A stretch of 64,000 bases of DNA from Corella eumyota (GCA_963082875.1 OY720098.1:17794001-17858000), one strand, 5' to 3'. Positions 1 to 14,480 are shown, counted from the stretch's first letter. Numbers and translations are program-made. The notes: generated from the letters alone by a model not told the origin.

Positions 1-199
1 TTTAGGCAATAAAATTCTTTAATTAATAACATATAACAAAAGTTGTCCTACATTAAAACTTAGTACTTCACTAAAAATGTTACAACTTGAAATATTTTAA
101 ACCCTAATTATACAATTTAAATTAAAAACTAGATTTATTTGATAAATAAAATATGGTTCGAAAATATTTGATTATTTTTAACATAAATTTTTATAAATA

Positions 200-910
200 A
201 AAAAAGATATGCATAAACATTAACTAAGAATATTACAAACCTTTGATTTTAAATAAACAAACAAGCATTTATATATATAATACAAACAAAAACTAATATT
301 TAACCCAGTTTTAAGTTGGTGATATTAGGATATAAATTATAGTAAATTTTAAATTCTTAAAATTGATTTTTATTAAATAAACAAGCATTTAAATATGATA
401 AATAAACAAAAATTATTTTTTTAATATGTTTTTTAATTACTTATATTATAAAATACATCATACCAAATTTTTAATGCTTAATGTCGAACTTTAATTTTTA
501 ATGAACAAACCAGCATTTAAATATAAAAAACAAACAAGTATTATTTTTTAATTTATTTTCGAATTATAAATATTATAAGATAAAACCGACCAAAATTTAA
601 AAACCTAATAACAATCTTTAAATTTAAATAAACAAACACCTATTAATTAGTAATTGGTGACAAAAATTAAATTCGTTTTGGAGTTACTAATATCATGATA
701 TACAATTGACAAAATTTTAAAAATTAGTAACAACCTTTAAATTTTAATAAACAAACACCTATTATTAAGTTAATAGTGATAAAAATTAAAATTTTAATTT
801 ATTTTTAAATTAGTAATATCATAATATACAATTGACCAAGATTTAAAAAATTAATAACAACCTTTAAATTTTAATAAACAAACACCTATTAATTAGTAAT
901 TAGTGATAAT
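200..910. repeat. Degenerate tandem repeat, period about 124 bp
   Basis: Six imperfect copies of an AT-rich unit can be anchored on the phrase aataaacaaacaagc / aataaacaaacacct, at about 251, 375, 500, 626, 746 and 873. The spacing is 120-128 bp. The last three copies are the most alike and share the context aacaacctttaaattt. No coding potential is seen. It is unrelated in sequence to the 308-bp satellite further on. Confidence 0.8.
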
Positions 911-2900
911 TAAATGTTGTAAATAGGAGGTTTGCGATTCGTTGGGATAATAACAAACATACTAAAAATTTAGAACTTTTAGTTTTAAAGAACAAAAGTT
1001 ATCGTCTTTCAAAATTCTGACTAGAAAGAATAAAAACAATAATAATAATAAATACACTGACAATAACAATATGTTTCGAAATCTAAGATTTCGAACCATA
1101 ATAATTGCAAAACAATTTTTATTTAAACTTAAATATTTTCTGCTTGCAAAAGTTTAATATAGATATTAAATAGTATTACATGTAATATACATGATTCAGC
1201 AAAATACAACAATAATTTAATTAAAACACCAAAACAAATAAGAATTGTTACAAAAAGATTTTAAAGACTTCAAAGATGAAACAAACTTTTAACTTTTAAT
1301 TTAAATATTCCAAATTTTTTTTTGATTTATTGAACCAAAAAATCAAATTTAGAGAAATACAAATTTCAAGAAGGTTGCTGGATGTTGTTTTTATTTATTA
1401 AAATGTTGTTAGTTAAAAATGTGTAAAAACAGCAGTTTGTTGTTTTACAGAAAACAGTTCTTTTACCTAATACAGCTCCGACATATAAAATGTTTGATCC
1501 TCACTGCTCTCATGCGTGTGTAGGAAAAGCACTTAGCATCGCAATCAATTACGCTGCAAAGGCTTTCCTAGCCTCAAAACAGCTGTGGTGCTGGTTCACA
1601 AAGAACGGCAAAAATCACCTGCATTGACAGCCGTGATGTAATTTCCGCCCAAAACTGAGGGTATCAAAAGCAAAAATATTTACAAACTTTACCAACACCA
1701 TTAACCCGAACCAACCTATTATGAAGTACAAAAAAGAATACGTAAGAACCCCTTCTCAGGCAAAATAATAACTTTCGTTCTGTGAACCCAAATAACTGTG
1801 CAAACTCGCTGTCATTCTATGCGGTTAAAAGCCGTGCAAATTTATTAACAATAAGAGAATTACAAAGAAACAATATTCATATGTATTGGTTACTTAAAAG
1901 GGAATAAAAACTAAGAAATACCTTTTTATTCAAGGACAGATCTAATTACCCATAAGGTAATTAGAATTACCAAATTTATTGCGTCATTATATTGAGATAG
2001 TTAAACATTGTATAGACGCTATGTATGTACATATCATCGCCCCAATTTTGGATTTAGGTTATATCTCGATAACATTTCCTGTTGTTGTTCAGTTTTTACT
2101 ATATAGTAAAAACCTAAAAAAAACATTATCAATAGGGACATAGTTTTTCTATGTATGCGTCAGATTTTTGTTGAATATATTTTTTCTTGAATCTTATGAT
2201 AATTAATTAATTTGATATAGAATTACCATCCATTTTTAATTGACAGTAAAACGTGCAGCCATGTAATGTAGTTTTGTATTATTTAACCCAGTATATTATT
2301 TATTTTCGCATCGCAGAATAATTTAGTTTGTGTCTATTATGTACCATTTGATTAATGTGTCGCTTTACGTGGAAGGAGAAGTTGTGAGTGTGTTATGATA
2401 ATGATGTCAGTTTATAAATGATTTAACGTAATGTAATATTGTAATATTATCGCCCCCATTTTTGTATATATATTGTTATCAATAAAGTATGTTATTCAGA
2501 ATTCTATTTGATAAGGTTTTACCTAGGAATTTAATTTAAGTATTTTAATACATTGCTTGACCTTTCTGTCACTCTCCTGACCCAATTCCCTACACTTGTA
2601 ATATAAAAAGTATAAACTTCCGGTGAGCCATTCTGTATTTAGCGGAATAATCATAAGACAATTATAATTAATAACATTCCAAACTGTCAAAGGCAACTTC
2701 AGACTGACATACAATAAAAAATGAAATGAAGTTACACAAAAACAAGAAATTAATGCAGTTAGGCATTATGAATCTAAGTTATCAATAAATAATAAATATC
2801 CAAAATAAATAAATTAGATTGTCTAAATGTTTCAAACCAACTTTATTGATGGTTTTTAAAAGTGAGGGAGTTCTGCTTATACATGTCTTGAATAATGTCA
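911..2900. other. AT-rich intergenic stretch, no gene seen
   Basis: No splice-linked coding exons or family similarity could be supported. One island of higher GC (about 1,480-1,850) begins with a B-box-like phrase (tttgatcctcact) and may be an old SINE or other repeat, but it lacks a convincing A box. The rest is simple AT-rich spacer. Confidence 0.5.
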
Positions 2901-2929
2901 TGTTAAGAAAAGCACATGACATTGGGCGA

Positions 2930-3590
2930 AAAATATTAATTTTTTATGACAAATTTATTACATTTTTGCTAAATTTTAGAACTCAAAAATAAATAAATAT
3001 TGGATGCGCATTAGCCAAACTAACATACTAGATAAGAAAATTTGACATAATTTTTAGTAGAACAAAAGTTAAAGCTATATTTTATATTTTTTTTAAATTT
3101 GTTATTTAATCTGTTATTATGTAGGCAAAAATGCAAGTTTCTTAAACAGTTGCAGTGGCGTAGTTGATAAGGCGCTTGCTTTCCGAGTCGGAAATCTGAG
3201 TTTGATCCCTGAAGTGGGCATTTAGATAAATGAATTATATTCAATACAATTAGCATTTCCTGTTACAACTGATGTTCACTTAAAAAAAAAATAATAATAA
3301 TGATTAAAATTTAATTTAAAAAATTTCAAATTTTTTGAAAATTTTCGGGCCGATTTTATATGACCACCACGTTAGGTCAGGTGAAGTCATTATGCGTATA
3401 TGTAAAATATCTCTAATTTTTGTTCTTTAAAAAATTTCGTTGAATTTTTTTATCTAGTATGTTAGTTTGACTAATGCGCATCTAATAAAATGTTTTTTTT
3501 TCGAGTTATGAAATTTAGCAAAAATTTAATAAAAATGTCATAACTTTATGAAATATTAATATTTCGTAAATATTTGGAAAAAGGGTAAGT
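2930..3590. repeat. Inverted, diverged satellite-related arms around a tRNA-like insert
   Basis: A segment at about 2,930-3,080 reads, on the reverse strand, like the segment at about 3,410-3,560. Both contain the core tatctagtatgttagtttg followed by ctaatgcgcatc. Both resemble the satellite monomer that starts at about 3,590 (atcttgaatgttagttagg, aatgcgcgtctaataaaa, agtgtcataactttt). The left edge of the array therefore holds one diverged monomer in inverted orientation and one in direct orientation. Between them lies a tRNA-like sequence. Confidence 0.75.
3152..3222 (+). repeat. tRNA-like SINE head
   Basis: The stretch has an A-box-like tggcgtagttgataaggc and a B-box-like gagtttgatccctg at tRNA spacing, as in tRNA-derived SINEs. 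It differs in sequence from the abundant SINE of 27-62 kb. The arms would not fold into a convincing tRNA, so I do not call a tRNA gene. Confidence 0.5.
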
Positions 3591-6500
3591 TAACCTAATT
3601 AAACCCAGAATAAAAATTTGCTGTAACTTTTGTTTTACTGAAAATTTTTGCGAAATGTTTTATCTTGAATGTTAGTTAGGTCAATGTGCGTCTAGTAAAA
3701 TATAAAATTTTAGGTTTTGAGATTCATCAATTTTTAATAAAAGTGTCATAACTTTTATGAATATTAATATTTTCAAAAAATATTTTCTAAACACGTTAAT
3801 TGGACCTGTGCGGTTCTAACAAAACATTTATTTTTCGATTTAAATTTTATTTTTTTTTTTAAGTTTATATGCAATAGCATTGGCCAAAAATATCACGTGA
3901 CCTAATTAAACCCAGAATGAAAATTTGCTGTAACTTTTGTTTTACTGAAAATTTTTGCGAAATGTTTTATCTTGAATGTTAGTTAGGTCAATGCGCGTCT
4001 AATAAAATATAAAATTTTAGGTTTTGAGATTTCATCAATTTTTAATAAAAGTGTCATAACTTTTATGAATATTAATATTTTCAAAAAATATTTTGTAAAC
4101 ACGTTAATTGGGCCTGTGTGGTTCTAACAAAACATTTATTTTTCGATTTAAAATTTTTTATTTTTTTTTTAAGTTTATATGCAATAGCATTGGCCAAAAA
4201 TATCACGTGACCTAATTAAACCCAGAATGAAAATTTGCTGTAACTTTTGTTTTACTGAAAATTTTTGCAAAATGTTTTATCTTGAATGTTAGTTAATACA
4301 ATGCGCGTCTAATAAAATATAAAATTTTAGGTTTTGAGATTCATCAATTTTTAATAAAAGTGTCATAACTTTTATGAATATTAATATTTTCAAAAAATAT
4401 TTTCTAAACACGTTAATTGGACCTGTGCGGTTCTAACAAAACATTTATTTTTCGATTTAAATTTTATTTTTTTTTTTAAGTTTATATGCAATAGCATTGG
4501 CCAAAAATATCACGTGACCTAATTAAACCCAGAATGAAAATTTGCTGTAACTTTTGTTTTACTGAAAATTTTTGCGAAATGTTTTATCTTGAATGTTAGT
4601 TAGGTCAATGCGCGTCTAATAAAATATAAAATTTTAGGTTTTGAGATTTCATCAATTTTTAATAAAAGTGTCATAACTTTTATGAATATTAATATTTTCA
4701 AAAAATATTTTGTAAACACGTTAATTGGGCCTGTGTGGTTCTAACAAAACATTTATTTTTCGATTTAAAATTTTTTATTTTTTTTTTAAGTTTATATGCA
4801 ATAGCATTGGCCAAAAATATCACGTGACCTAATTAAACCCAGAATGAAAATTTGCTGTAACTTTTGTTTTACTGAAAATTTTTGCAAAATGTTTTATCTT
4901 GAATGTTAGTTAATACAATGCGCGTCTAATAAAATATAAAATTTTAGGTTTTGAGATTTCATCAATTTTTAATAAAAGTGTCATAACTTTTATGAATATT
5001 AATATTTTCAAAAAATATTTTCTAAACACGTTAATTGGACCTGTGCGGTTCTAACAAAACATTTATTTTTCGATTTAAATTTTATTTTTTTTTTTAAGTT
5101 TATATGCAATAGCATTGGCCAAAAATATCACGTGACCTAATTAAACCCAGAATGAAAATTTGCTGTAACTTTTGTTTTACTGAAAATTTTTGCGAAATGT
5201 TTTATCTTGAATGTTAGTTAGGTCAATGCGCGTCTAATAAAATATAAAATTTTAGGTTTTGAGATTTCATCAATTTTTAATAAAAGTGTCATAACTTTTA
5301 TGAATATTAATATTTTCAAAAAATATTTTGTAAACACGTTAATTGGGCCTGTGTGGTTCTAACAAAACATTTATTTTTCGATTTAAAATTTTTTATTTTT
5401 TTTTTAAGTTTATATGCAATAGCATTGGCCAAAAATATCACGTGACCTAATTAAACCCAGAATAAAAATTTGCTGTAACTTTTGTTTTACTGAAAATTTT
5501 TGCAAAATGTTTTATCTTGAATGTTAGTTAGGTCAATGCGCGTCTAATAAAATATAAAATTTTAGGTTTTGAGATTTCATCAATTTTTAATAAAAGTGTC
5601 ATAACTTTTATGAATATTTAAAAAAAATATTTTGTAAACACGTTAATTGGACCTATGCGGTTCTAACGAAACACTTATTTTTTGATTTAAAATTTTTTTA
5701 TTTTTTTTAAAGTTTATATGCAATAGCATTGGCCAAAAATATCACGTGACCTAATTAAACCCAGAATGAAAATTTGCTGTATCTTTTGTTTTACTAAAAA
5801 TTTTTGCGAAATGTTTTTATTTTGAATGTTAGTCAGGTCAATGCGCGTCTAATAAAATATAAAATTTTAGGTTTTGAGATTTCATCAATTTTTAATAAAA
5901 GTGTCATAACTTTTATGAATATTAATATTTTTAAAAAATATTTTGTAAACACGTTAATTGGACCTGTGCGGTTCTAACGAAACATTTATTTTTCGATTTA
6001 AATTTTTTTATTTTTTTAAAAAGTTTATATGCAATAGCATTGGCCAAATATATCACGTGACCTAATTAAACCCAGAATGAAAATTTGCTGTAACTTTTGT
6101 TTTACTGAAAATTTTTGCGAAATGTTTTATCTTGAATGTTAGTTAGGTCAATGCGCGTCTTATAAAATATAAAATTTTAGGTTTTGAAATTTCATCAATT
6201 TTTAATAAAAGTGTCATAACTTTTATGAATATTAATATTTTCAAAAAATATTTTGTAATCACGTTAATTGGACCTGTGCGGTTCTAACAAAACATTTATT
6301 TTTCGAATTAAAATTTTTTATTTTTTTTTAAAGTTTATATGCAATAAATAGCATTAGCCAAAAATATCACGTGACCTAATTAAACCCAGAATGAAAATTT
6401 GCTGTAACTTTTGTTTTACTGAAAATTTTTGCAAAATGTTTTATCTTGAATGTTAGTTAGGTCAATGCGCGTCTAATAAAATATAAAATTTTAGGTTTTG

Positions 6501-9500
6501 AGATTTCATCAATTTTTAATAAAAGTGTCATAACTTTTATGAATATTAATATTTTCAAAAAATATTTTGTAAACACGTTAATTGGGCCTGTGTGGTTCTA
6601 ACAAAACATTTATTTTTCGATTTAAAATTTTTTATTTTTTTTTTAAGTTTATATGCAATAGCATTGGCCAAAAATATCACGTGACCTAATTAAACCCAGA
6701 ATAAAAATTTGCTGTAACTTTTGTTTTACTGAAAATTTTTGCAAAATGTTTTATCTTGAATGTTAGTTAGGTCAATGCGCGTCTAATAAAATATAAAATT
6801 TTAGGTTTTGAGATTTCATCAATTTTTAATAAAAGTGTCATAACTTTTATGAATATTTAAAAAAAATATTTTGTAAACACGTTAATTGGACCTATGCGGT
6901 TCTAACGAAACACTTATTTTTTGATTTAAAATTTTTTTATTTTTTTTAAAGTTTATATGCAATAGCATTGGCCAAAAATATCACGTGACCTAATTAAACC
7001 CAGAATGAAAATTTGCTGTATCTTTTGTTTTACTAAAAATTTTTGCGAAATGTTTTTATTTTGAATGTTAGTCAGGTCAATGCGCGTCTAATAAAATATA
7101 AAATTTTAGGTTTTGAGATTTCATCAATTTTTAATAAAAGTGTCATAACTTTTATGAATATTAATATTTTTAAAAAATATTTTGTAAACACGTTAATTGG
7201 ACCTGTGCGGTTCTAACGAAACATTTATTTTTCGATTTAAATTTTTTTATTTTTTTAAAAAGTTTATATGCAATAGCATTGGCCAAATATATCACGTGAC
7301 CTAATTAAACCCAGAATGAAAATTTGCTGTAACTTTTGTTTTACTGAAAATTTTTGCGAAATGTTTTATCTTGAATGTTAGTTAGGTCAATGCGCGTCTT
7401 ATAAAATATAAAATTTTAGGTTTTGAAATTTCATCAATTTTTAATAAAAGTGTCATAACTTTTATGAATATTAATATTTTCAAAAAATATTTTGTAATCA
7501 CGTTAATTGGACCTGTGCGGTTCTAACAAAACATTTATTTTTCGAATTAAAATTTTTTATTTTTTTTTAAAGTTTATATGCAATAAATAGCATTAGCCAA
7601 AAATATCACGTGACCTAATTAAACCCAGAATGAAAATTTGCTGTAACTTTTGTTTTACTGAAAATTTTTGCAAAATGTTTTATCTTGAATGTTAGTTAGG
7701 TCAATGCGCGTCTAATAAAATATAAAATTTTAGGTTTTGAGATTTCATCAATTTTTAATAAAAGTGTCATAACTTTTATGAATATTAATATTTTCAAAAA
7801 ATATTTTGTAAACACGTTAATTGGACCTATGCGGTTCTAACGAAACATTTATTTTTTGATTTAAAATTTTTTTTTTTTTTTTAAAGTTTATATGCAATAG
7901 AATTAGCCAAAAATATCACGTGACCTAATTAAACCCAGAATAAAAATTTGCTGTAACTTTTGTTTTACTGAAAATTTTTGCGAAATGTTTTATCTTGAAT
8001 GTTAGTTAGGTCAATGCGCGTCTAATAAAATATAAAATTTTAGGTTTTGAGATTTCATCAATTTTTAATAAAAGTGTCATAACTTTTATGAATATTAATA
8101 TTTTAAAAAAATATTTTGTAAACACGTTAATTGGACCTATGCGGTTCTAACGAAACACTTATTTTTTGATTTAAAATTTTTTATTTTTTTTAAAGTTTAT
8201 ATGCAATAGCATTGGCCAAAAATATCACGTGACCTAATTAAACCCAAAATGAAAATTTGCTGTATCTTTTGTTTTACTGAAAATTTTTGCGAAATGTTTT
8301 TATTTTGAATGTTAGTCAGGTCAATGCGCGTCTAATAAAATATAAAATTTTAGGTTTTGAGATTTCATCAATTTTTAATAAAAGTGTCATAACTTTTATG
8401 AATATTAATATTTTTAAAAAATATTTTGTAAACACGTTAATTGGACCTGTGCGGTTCTAACGAAACATTTATTTTTCGATTTAAATTTTTTTATTTTTTT
8501 AAAAAGTTTATATGCAATAGCATTGGCCAAATATATCACGTGACTTAATTAAACCCAGAATGAAAATTTGCTGTAACTTTTGTTTTACTGAAAATATTTG
8601 CGAAATGTTTTATCTTGAATGTTAGTTAGGTCAATGCGCGTCTTATAAAATATAAAATTTTAGGTTTTGAAATTTCATCAATTTTTAATAAAAGTGTCAT
8701 AACTTTTATGAATATTAATATTTTCAAAAAATATTTTGTAATCACGTTAATTGGACCTGTGCGGTTCTAACAAAACATTTATTTTTCGATTTAAAATTTT
8801 TTATTTTTTTTTAAGTTTATATGCAATAGCATTGGCCAAAAATGTCACGTGACCTAATTAAACCCAGAATAAAAATTTGCTGTAACTTTTGTTTTACTGA
8901 AAATTTTTGCGAAATGTTTTATCTTGAATGTTAGTTAATACAATGCGCGTCTAATAAAATATAAAATTTTAGGTTTTAAGATTTCATCAATTTTTAATAA
9001 AAGTGTCATAACTTTTATGAATATTAATAATTTCAAAAAATATTTTGTAAACACGTTAATTGGACCTGTGCGGTTCTAACAAAACATTTATTTTTCGATT
9101 TAAAATTTTTTATTTTTTTTAAAGTTTATATGCAATAGCATTGGCCAAAAATATCACGTGACCTAATTAAACCCAAAATGAAAATTTGCTGTATCTTTTG
9201 TTTTACTGAAAATTTTTGCGAAATGTTTTTATTTTGAATGTTAGTCAGGTCAATGCGCGTCTAATAAAATATAAAATTTTAGGTTTTGAGATTTCATCAA
9301 TTTTTAATAAAAGTGTCATAACTTTTATGAATATTAATATTTTTAAAAAATATTTTGTAAACACGTTAATTGGACCTGTGCGGTTCTAACGAAACATTTA
9401 TTTTTTACTTTTTTAAAAAGTTTATATGCAATAGCATTGGCCAAAAATATCACGTGACCTAATTAAACCCAAAATAAAAATTTGCTGTAACTTTTGTTTT

Positions 9501-12500
9501 ACTGAAAATTTTTGCGAAATGTTTTATCTTGAATATTAGTTAGGTCAATGCGCGTCTAATAAAATATAAAATTTTAGGTTTTGAGATTTCATCAATTTTT
9601 AATAAAAGTGTCATAACTTTTATGAATATTAATATTTTCAAAAAATATTTTGTAAACACGTTAATTGGACCTGTGCGGTTCTAACAAAACAATTATTTTT
9701 CGATTTAAAATTTTTTATTTTTTTTTAAGTTTATATGCAATAACATTGGCCAAAAATGTCACGTGACCTAATTAAACCCAGAATAAAAATTTGCTGTAAC
9801 TTTTGTTTTACTGAAAATTTTTGCGAAATGTTTTATCTTGAATGTTAGTTAGGTCAATGCGCGTCTAATAAAATATAAAATTTTAGGTTTTAAGATTTCA
9901 TCAATTTTTAATAAAAGTGTCATAACTTTTATGAATATTAATATTTTCAAAAAATATTTTGTAAACACGTTAATTGGACCTGTGCGGTTCTAACAAAACA
10001 TTTATTTTTCGATTTAAAATTTTTTATTTTTTTAAAAAGTTTATATGCAATAGCATTGGCCAAAAATATCACGTGACCTAATTAAACCCAAAATAAAAAT
10101 TTGCTGTAACTTTTGTTTTACTGAAAATTTTTGCGAAATGTTTTATCTTGAATGTTAGTTAGGTCAATGCGCGTCTAATAAAATATAAAATTTTAGGTTT
10201 TGAGGTTTCATCAATTTTTAATAAAAGTGTCATAACTTTTATGAATATTAATATTTTCAAAAAATATTTTGTAAACACGTTTATTGGACCTGTGCGGTTC
10301 TAACGAAACATTTATTTTTCGATTTAAAATTTTTTATTTTTTTTTAAAGTTTATATGCAATAGCATTAGCCAAAAATATCACGTGACCTAATTAAACCCA
10401 GAATGAAAATTTGCTGTAACTTTTGTTTTACTGAAAATTTTTGCAAAATGTTTTATCTTGAATGTTAGTTAGGTCAATGCGCGTCTAATAAAATATAAAA
10501 TTTTAGGTTTTGAGATTTCATCAATTTTTAATTAAAGTGTCATAACTTTTATGAATATTAATATTTAAAAAAATATTTTGTAAACACATTAATTGGACCT
10601 GTGCGGTTCTAACAAAACATTTATTTTTCGATTTAAAATTTTTTATTTTTTTTTAAAGTTTATATGCAATAGCATTGGCCAAAAATATCACGTGACCTAA
10701 TTAAACCCAGAATGAAAATTTGCTGTAACTTTTGTTTTACTGAAAATTTTTGCGAAATGTTTTATCTTGAATGTTAGTTAGGTCAATGCGCGTCTAATAA
10801 AATATAAGATTTTAGGTTTTGAGGTTTCATCAATTTTTAATAAAAGTGTCATAACTTTTATGAATATTAATATTTTCAAAAAATATTTTGTAAACACTTT
10901 AATTGGACCTCTGCGGTTCTAACAAAACATTTATTTTTTGATTTAAAATTTTTTATTTTTTTTTAAAGTTTATATGCAATAGCATTGGCCAAAAATATCA
11001 CGTGACCTAATTAAACCAAAATAAAAATTTGCTGTAACTTTTGTTTTACTGAAAATTTTTGCGAAATGTTTTATCTTGAATGTTAGTTAGGTCAATGCGC
11101 GTCTAATAAAATATAAAATTTTAGGTTTTAAGATTTCATCAATTTTTAATAAAAGTGTCATAACTTTTATGAATATTAATAATTTCAAAAAATATTTTGT
11201 AAACACGTTAATTGGACCTGTGCGGTTCTAACAAAACAATTATATTTCGATTTAAAATTTTATATTTTTTTAAAAAGTTTATATGCAATAGCATTGGCCA
11301 AAAATATCACGTGACCTAATTAAACCCAGAATGAAAATTTGCTGTAACTTTTGTTTTACTGAAAATTTTTGCGAAATGTTTTATCTTGAATGTTAGTTAG
11401 GTCAATGCGCGTCTAATAAAATATAAAATTTTAGGTTTTGAGGTTTCATCAATTTTTAATAAAAGTGTCATAACTTTTATGAATATTAATATTTTCAAAA
11501 AATATTTTGTAAACACGTTAATTGGACCTATGCGGTTCTAACGAAACATTTATTTTTCGATTTAAAATTTTTTATTTTTTTTTAAAGTTTATATGCAATA
11601 GCATTAGCCAAAAATATCACGTGACCTAATTAAACCCAGAATGAAAATTTGCTGTAACTTTTGTTTTACTGAAAATTTTTGCAAAATGTTTTATCTTGAA
11701 TGTTAGTTAGGTCAATGCGCGTCTAATAAAATATAAAATTTTAGGTTTTGAGATTTCATCAATTTTTAATAAAAGTGTCATAACTTTTATGAATATTAAT
11801 ATTTTCAAAAAATATTTTGTAAACACGTTAATTGGACCTGTGCGGTTCTAACAAAACATTTATTTTTCGATTTAAAATTTTTTATTTTTTTTTAAAGTTT
11901 ATATGCAATAGCATTAGCCAAAAATATCACGTGACCTAATTAAACCCAGAATGAAAATTTGCTGTAACTTTTGTTTTACTGAAAATTTTTGCAAAATGTT
12001 TTATCTTGAATGTTAGTTAGGTCAATGCGCGTCTAATAAAATATAAAATTTTAGGTTTTGAGATTTCATCAATTTTTAATTAAAGTGTCATAACTTTTAT
12101 GAATATTAATATTTAGAAAAAATATTTTGTAAACACGTTAATTGGACCTGTGCGGTTCTAACAAAACATTTATTTCTCGATTTAAAATATTTTATTTTTT
12201 TTAAAAGTTTATATGCAATAGCATTAGCCAAAAATATCACGTGACCTAATTAAACCCAGAATGAAAATTTGCTGTAACTTTTGTTTTACTGAAAATTTTT
12301 GCGAAATGTTTTATCTTGAATGTTAGTTAGGTCAATGCGCGTCTAATAAAATATAAAATTTTAGGTTTTGAGATTTCATCAATTTTTAATAAAAGTGTCA
12401 TAACTTTTATGAATATTAATATTTTCAAAAAATATTTTGTAAACACGTTAATTGGACCTGTGCAGTTCTGACGAAACATTTATTTTTCGATTTAAAATTT

Positions 12501-12560
12501 TTTATTTTTTTTTAAGTTTATATGCAATAGCATTGGCCAAAAATATCACGTGACCTAATT
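3590..12560. repeat. Satellite array, monomer about 308 bp, 29 copies
   Basis: The phrase atcacgtgacctaattaaaccca recurs every 294-315 bp, for example at about 3,891, 4,201, 4,508, 4,818, 5,126, 5,436 and so on to 12,545. That gives about 29 head-to-tail monomers. Every junction keeps a CACGTG core. Higher-order structure is visible. A two-monomer unit (about 617 bp) repeats near 3,890-5,130, marked by alternating taatacaatgcgcg and ggtcaatgcgcg. A block of about four monomers (about 1,240 bp) starting near 5,440 recurs near 6,680 and again, less exactly, near 7,920. These are marked by gaatatttaaaaaaaatatt, then gctgtatcttttg with gttagtcagg, then gtcttataaaata. No protein is encoded. It resembles heterochromatic satellite grown by unequal exchange. 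Confidence 0.97.
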
Positions 12561-14480
12561 AAACCCAGTTTTTGGGGCAATAAGTTATCCAGTTTTTATT
12601 CAAATTACAAAATTTTTTAATTATTGTTTTTAAGTTTCGATATCTTATTTAAATTTATTATTGTGTCTCGATTTGTTTAAAGCCAGTTAGGTAAAGCTGG
12701 TAATGTAACAATAAATTAAAAATAGAAATTTGTTGTTTGAATCTTTAGATCCGAATGTTCTTGGAAAATATTTTTTAAATTGATTAGGGTATTTAAAATT
12801 ATCAATGCTGTTAAAATTCCAATGGCAATACAGTAAAAAATTTTAATAATTCAACTTTTTTATTTAAAAATATTGAAAGTTTGTGTAGGTAAAATTTAAC
12901 TTAAAAAAACCTTTAGCATTTATTTAATTGCTTTTTTACATCTATTAATGAAGCTTTTTTACATCTATTATTGCTTTTTTACATCTATTAATGCTTTTTT
13001 ACATTTATTTACAGCTATTAATGAAAGTGTCGAAAAAAATACAATTAACAAAAAAAATACAATTAAAAAAATACAATTAACAAATATGTACATGAGAAAT
13101 ATAACAAAATCCAGAATTTAATTATTTCATTTTTGTCATTTATTTTTATTATACTTAATTAGCAATACATCAATGAAAAATATGTAGCAAGCATTTTTAT
13201 AATTTTAATCATGCCAATTTGATAAATATTTATACATAAATTTACAGTATAACAGCATTGTAAGATTGTTGAATCAATTTATAAATTGAGCAAATAAAAT
13301 TTTTTAATTAATAATATTTAAAATGTTGAAACAATTATTAGTTAATTAAGCTTTAATTTTAAATATTTTAAGAAGTTTTTAATTTTGCGACCTTACATTA
13401 ACTTTTAGATATTAAAAATTTCAAAAAAAAGTAAAAATTTTTTAAATCATAATTTAAAAACTCAATATTAATTTAAAATCTTTAATAAACACACTAACAT
13501 TTTAAGACAAAAAATAAAAAAATAAATAGTTTTTAACCTGTGATAAAAATTTTGATAGACAGTGTATTAAAACTTAAAAAAATAATATTAATTATAACAA
13601 CTTAGATTAATTATAAATCATAACTTGGATTTAATGGAAAAATTGGATTTGAAAATTCGACAATTTTTAATTTAACTGATTTTATTAAAATTTGATTTAA
13701 AACTCTTTTTATAAATTTTGGCCGGTAACTATACCTCGATTCAAACTGTTATAAAAACAAACTTGTACCTTCAAAAATCCGTAGTAATGTAACAATGTCG
13801 TTATCTACTTCTTAGTCACGTGCTTACACCTTTTATTTCTTTTAGTCACGTGTTTACGCCTACTGTTATTTTTATTGTTTGCAAGTTGTGTTTTTGTATG
13901 TAAGCTTTTTTGGACTAGTTCTTTTTTAGTGTTGAATGCATATTCTTATATTTTGTGTATTTATTTGAATTTTATTTGAATAAGCTTAAATAAGATTGTT
14001 ATTGTATAAATAAAGATTGGACCTGAAACTCAATGCGTAACAGTAGTTAACGTAGTGCAAGCTTTTAGCTTAAATCCAGTGCACGATTACATTTTGTTTT
14101 TTTAAACGTTTTTCTAGGCTTTGCGGAAACTAACAGTAAACTAAAGAATGTTTTTAGTTGATTATATTTGACATTTTACTTTAAAATAAAGATTTGTACA
14201 ATATTTATTTTACCTATAAGCCTTATTATATATTATTACAATGCAAGTAGGATTTATATTATACACAACTATATAACAAATGTCTTATAGGTATTATTCA
14301 CCAAAGTTTTGTTACTTTATTGTTATATATAATCCAATAAATTAGTTGCAATTAAACTGATTCCTTTAGCAATAAATCTTAAATTTTACAAGAACAAAAG
14401 TTTACTTCAAAAAAGTTAAATATATATGAAGATGTAATGCACTTTGTAAGCAACAAAAACAAATGTTATTGCATCCAATT
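12561..14480. other. AT-rich spacer with a short tandem repeat
   Basis: No gene is seen. About 12,950-13,025 holds some five imperfect copies of a 17-20 bp unit (gcttttttacatctattaat). At 13,815-13,862 a unit containing tagtcacgtg.ttac occurs twice about 30 bp apart. The rest is low-complexity AT sequence. Confidence 0.5.

Noticed and set aside
3590-12560. CRISPR-like array or telomeric repeat
   Set aside because: The repeats are about 308 bp with no unique spacers between them and no cas genes. This is a eukaryotic satellite.
13815-13862. Two CACGTG sites as a dispersed satellite monomer
   Set aside because: The surrounding sequence does not match the satellite. Only the 6-bp core is shared.
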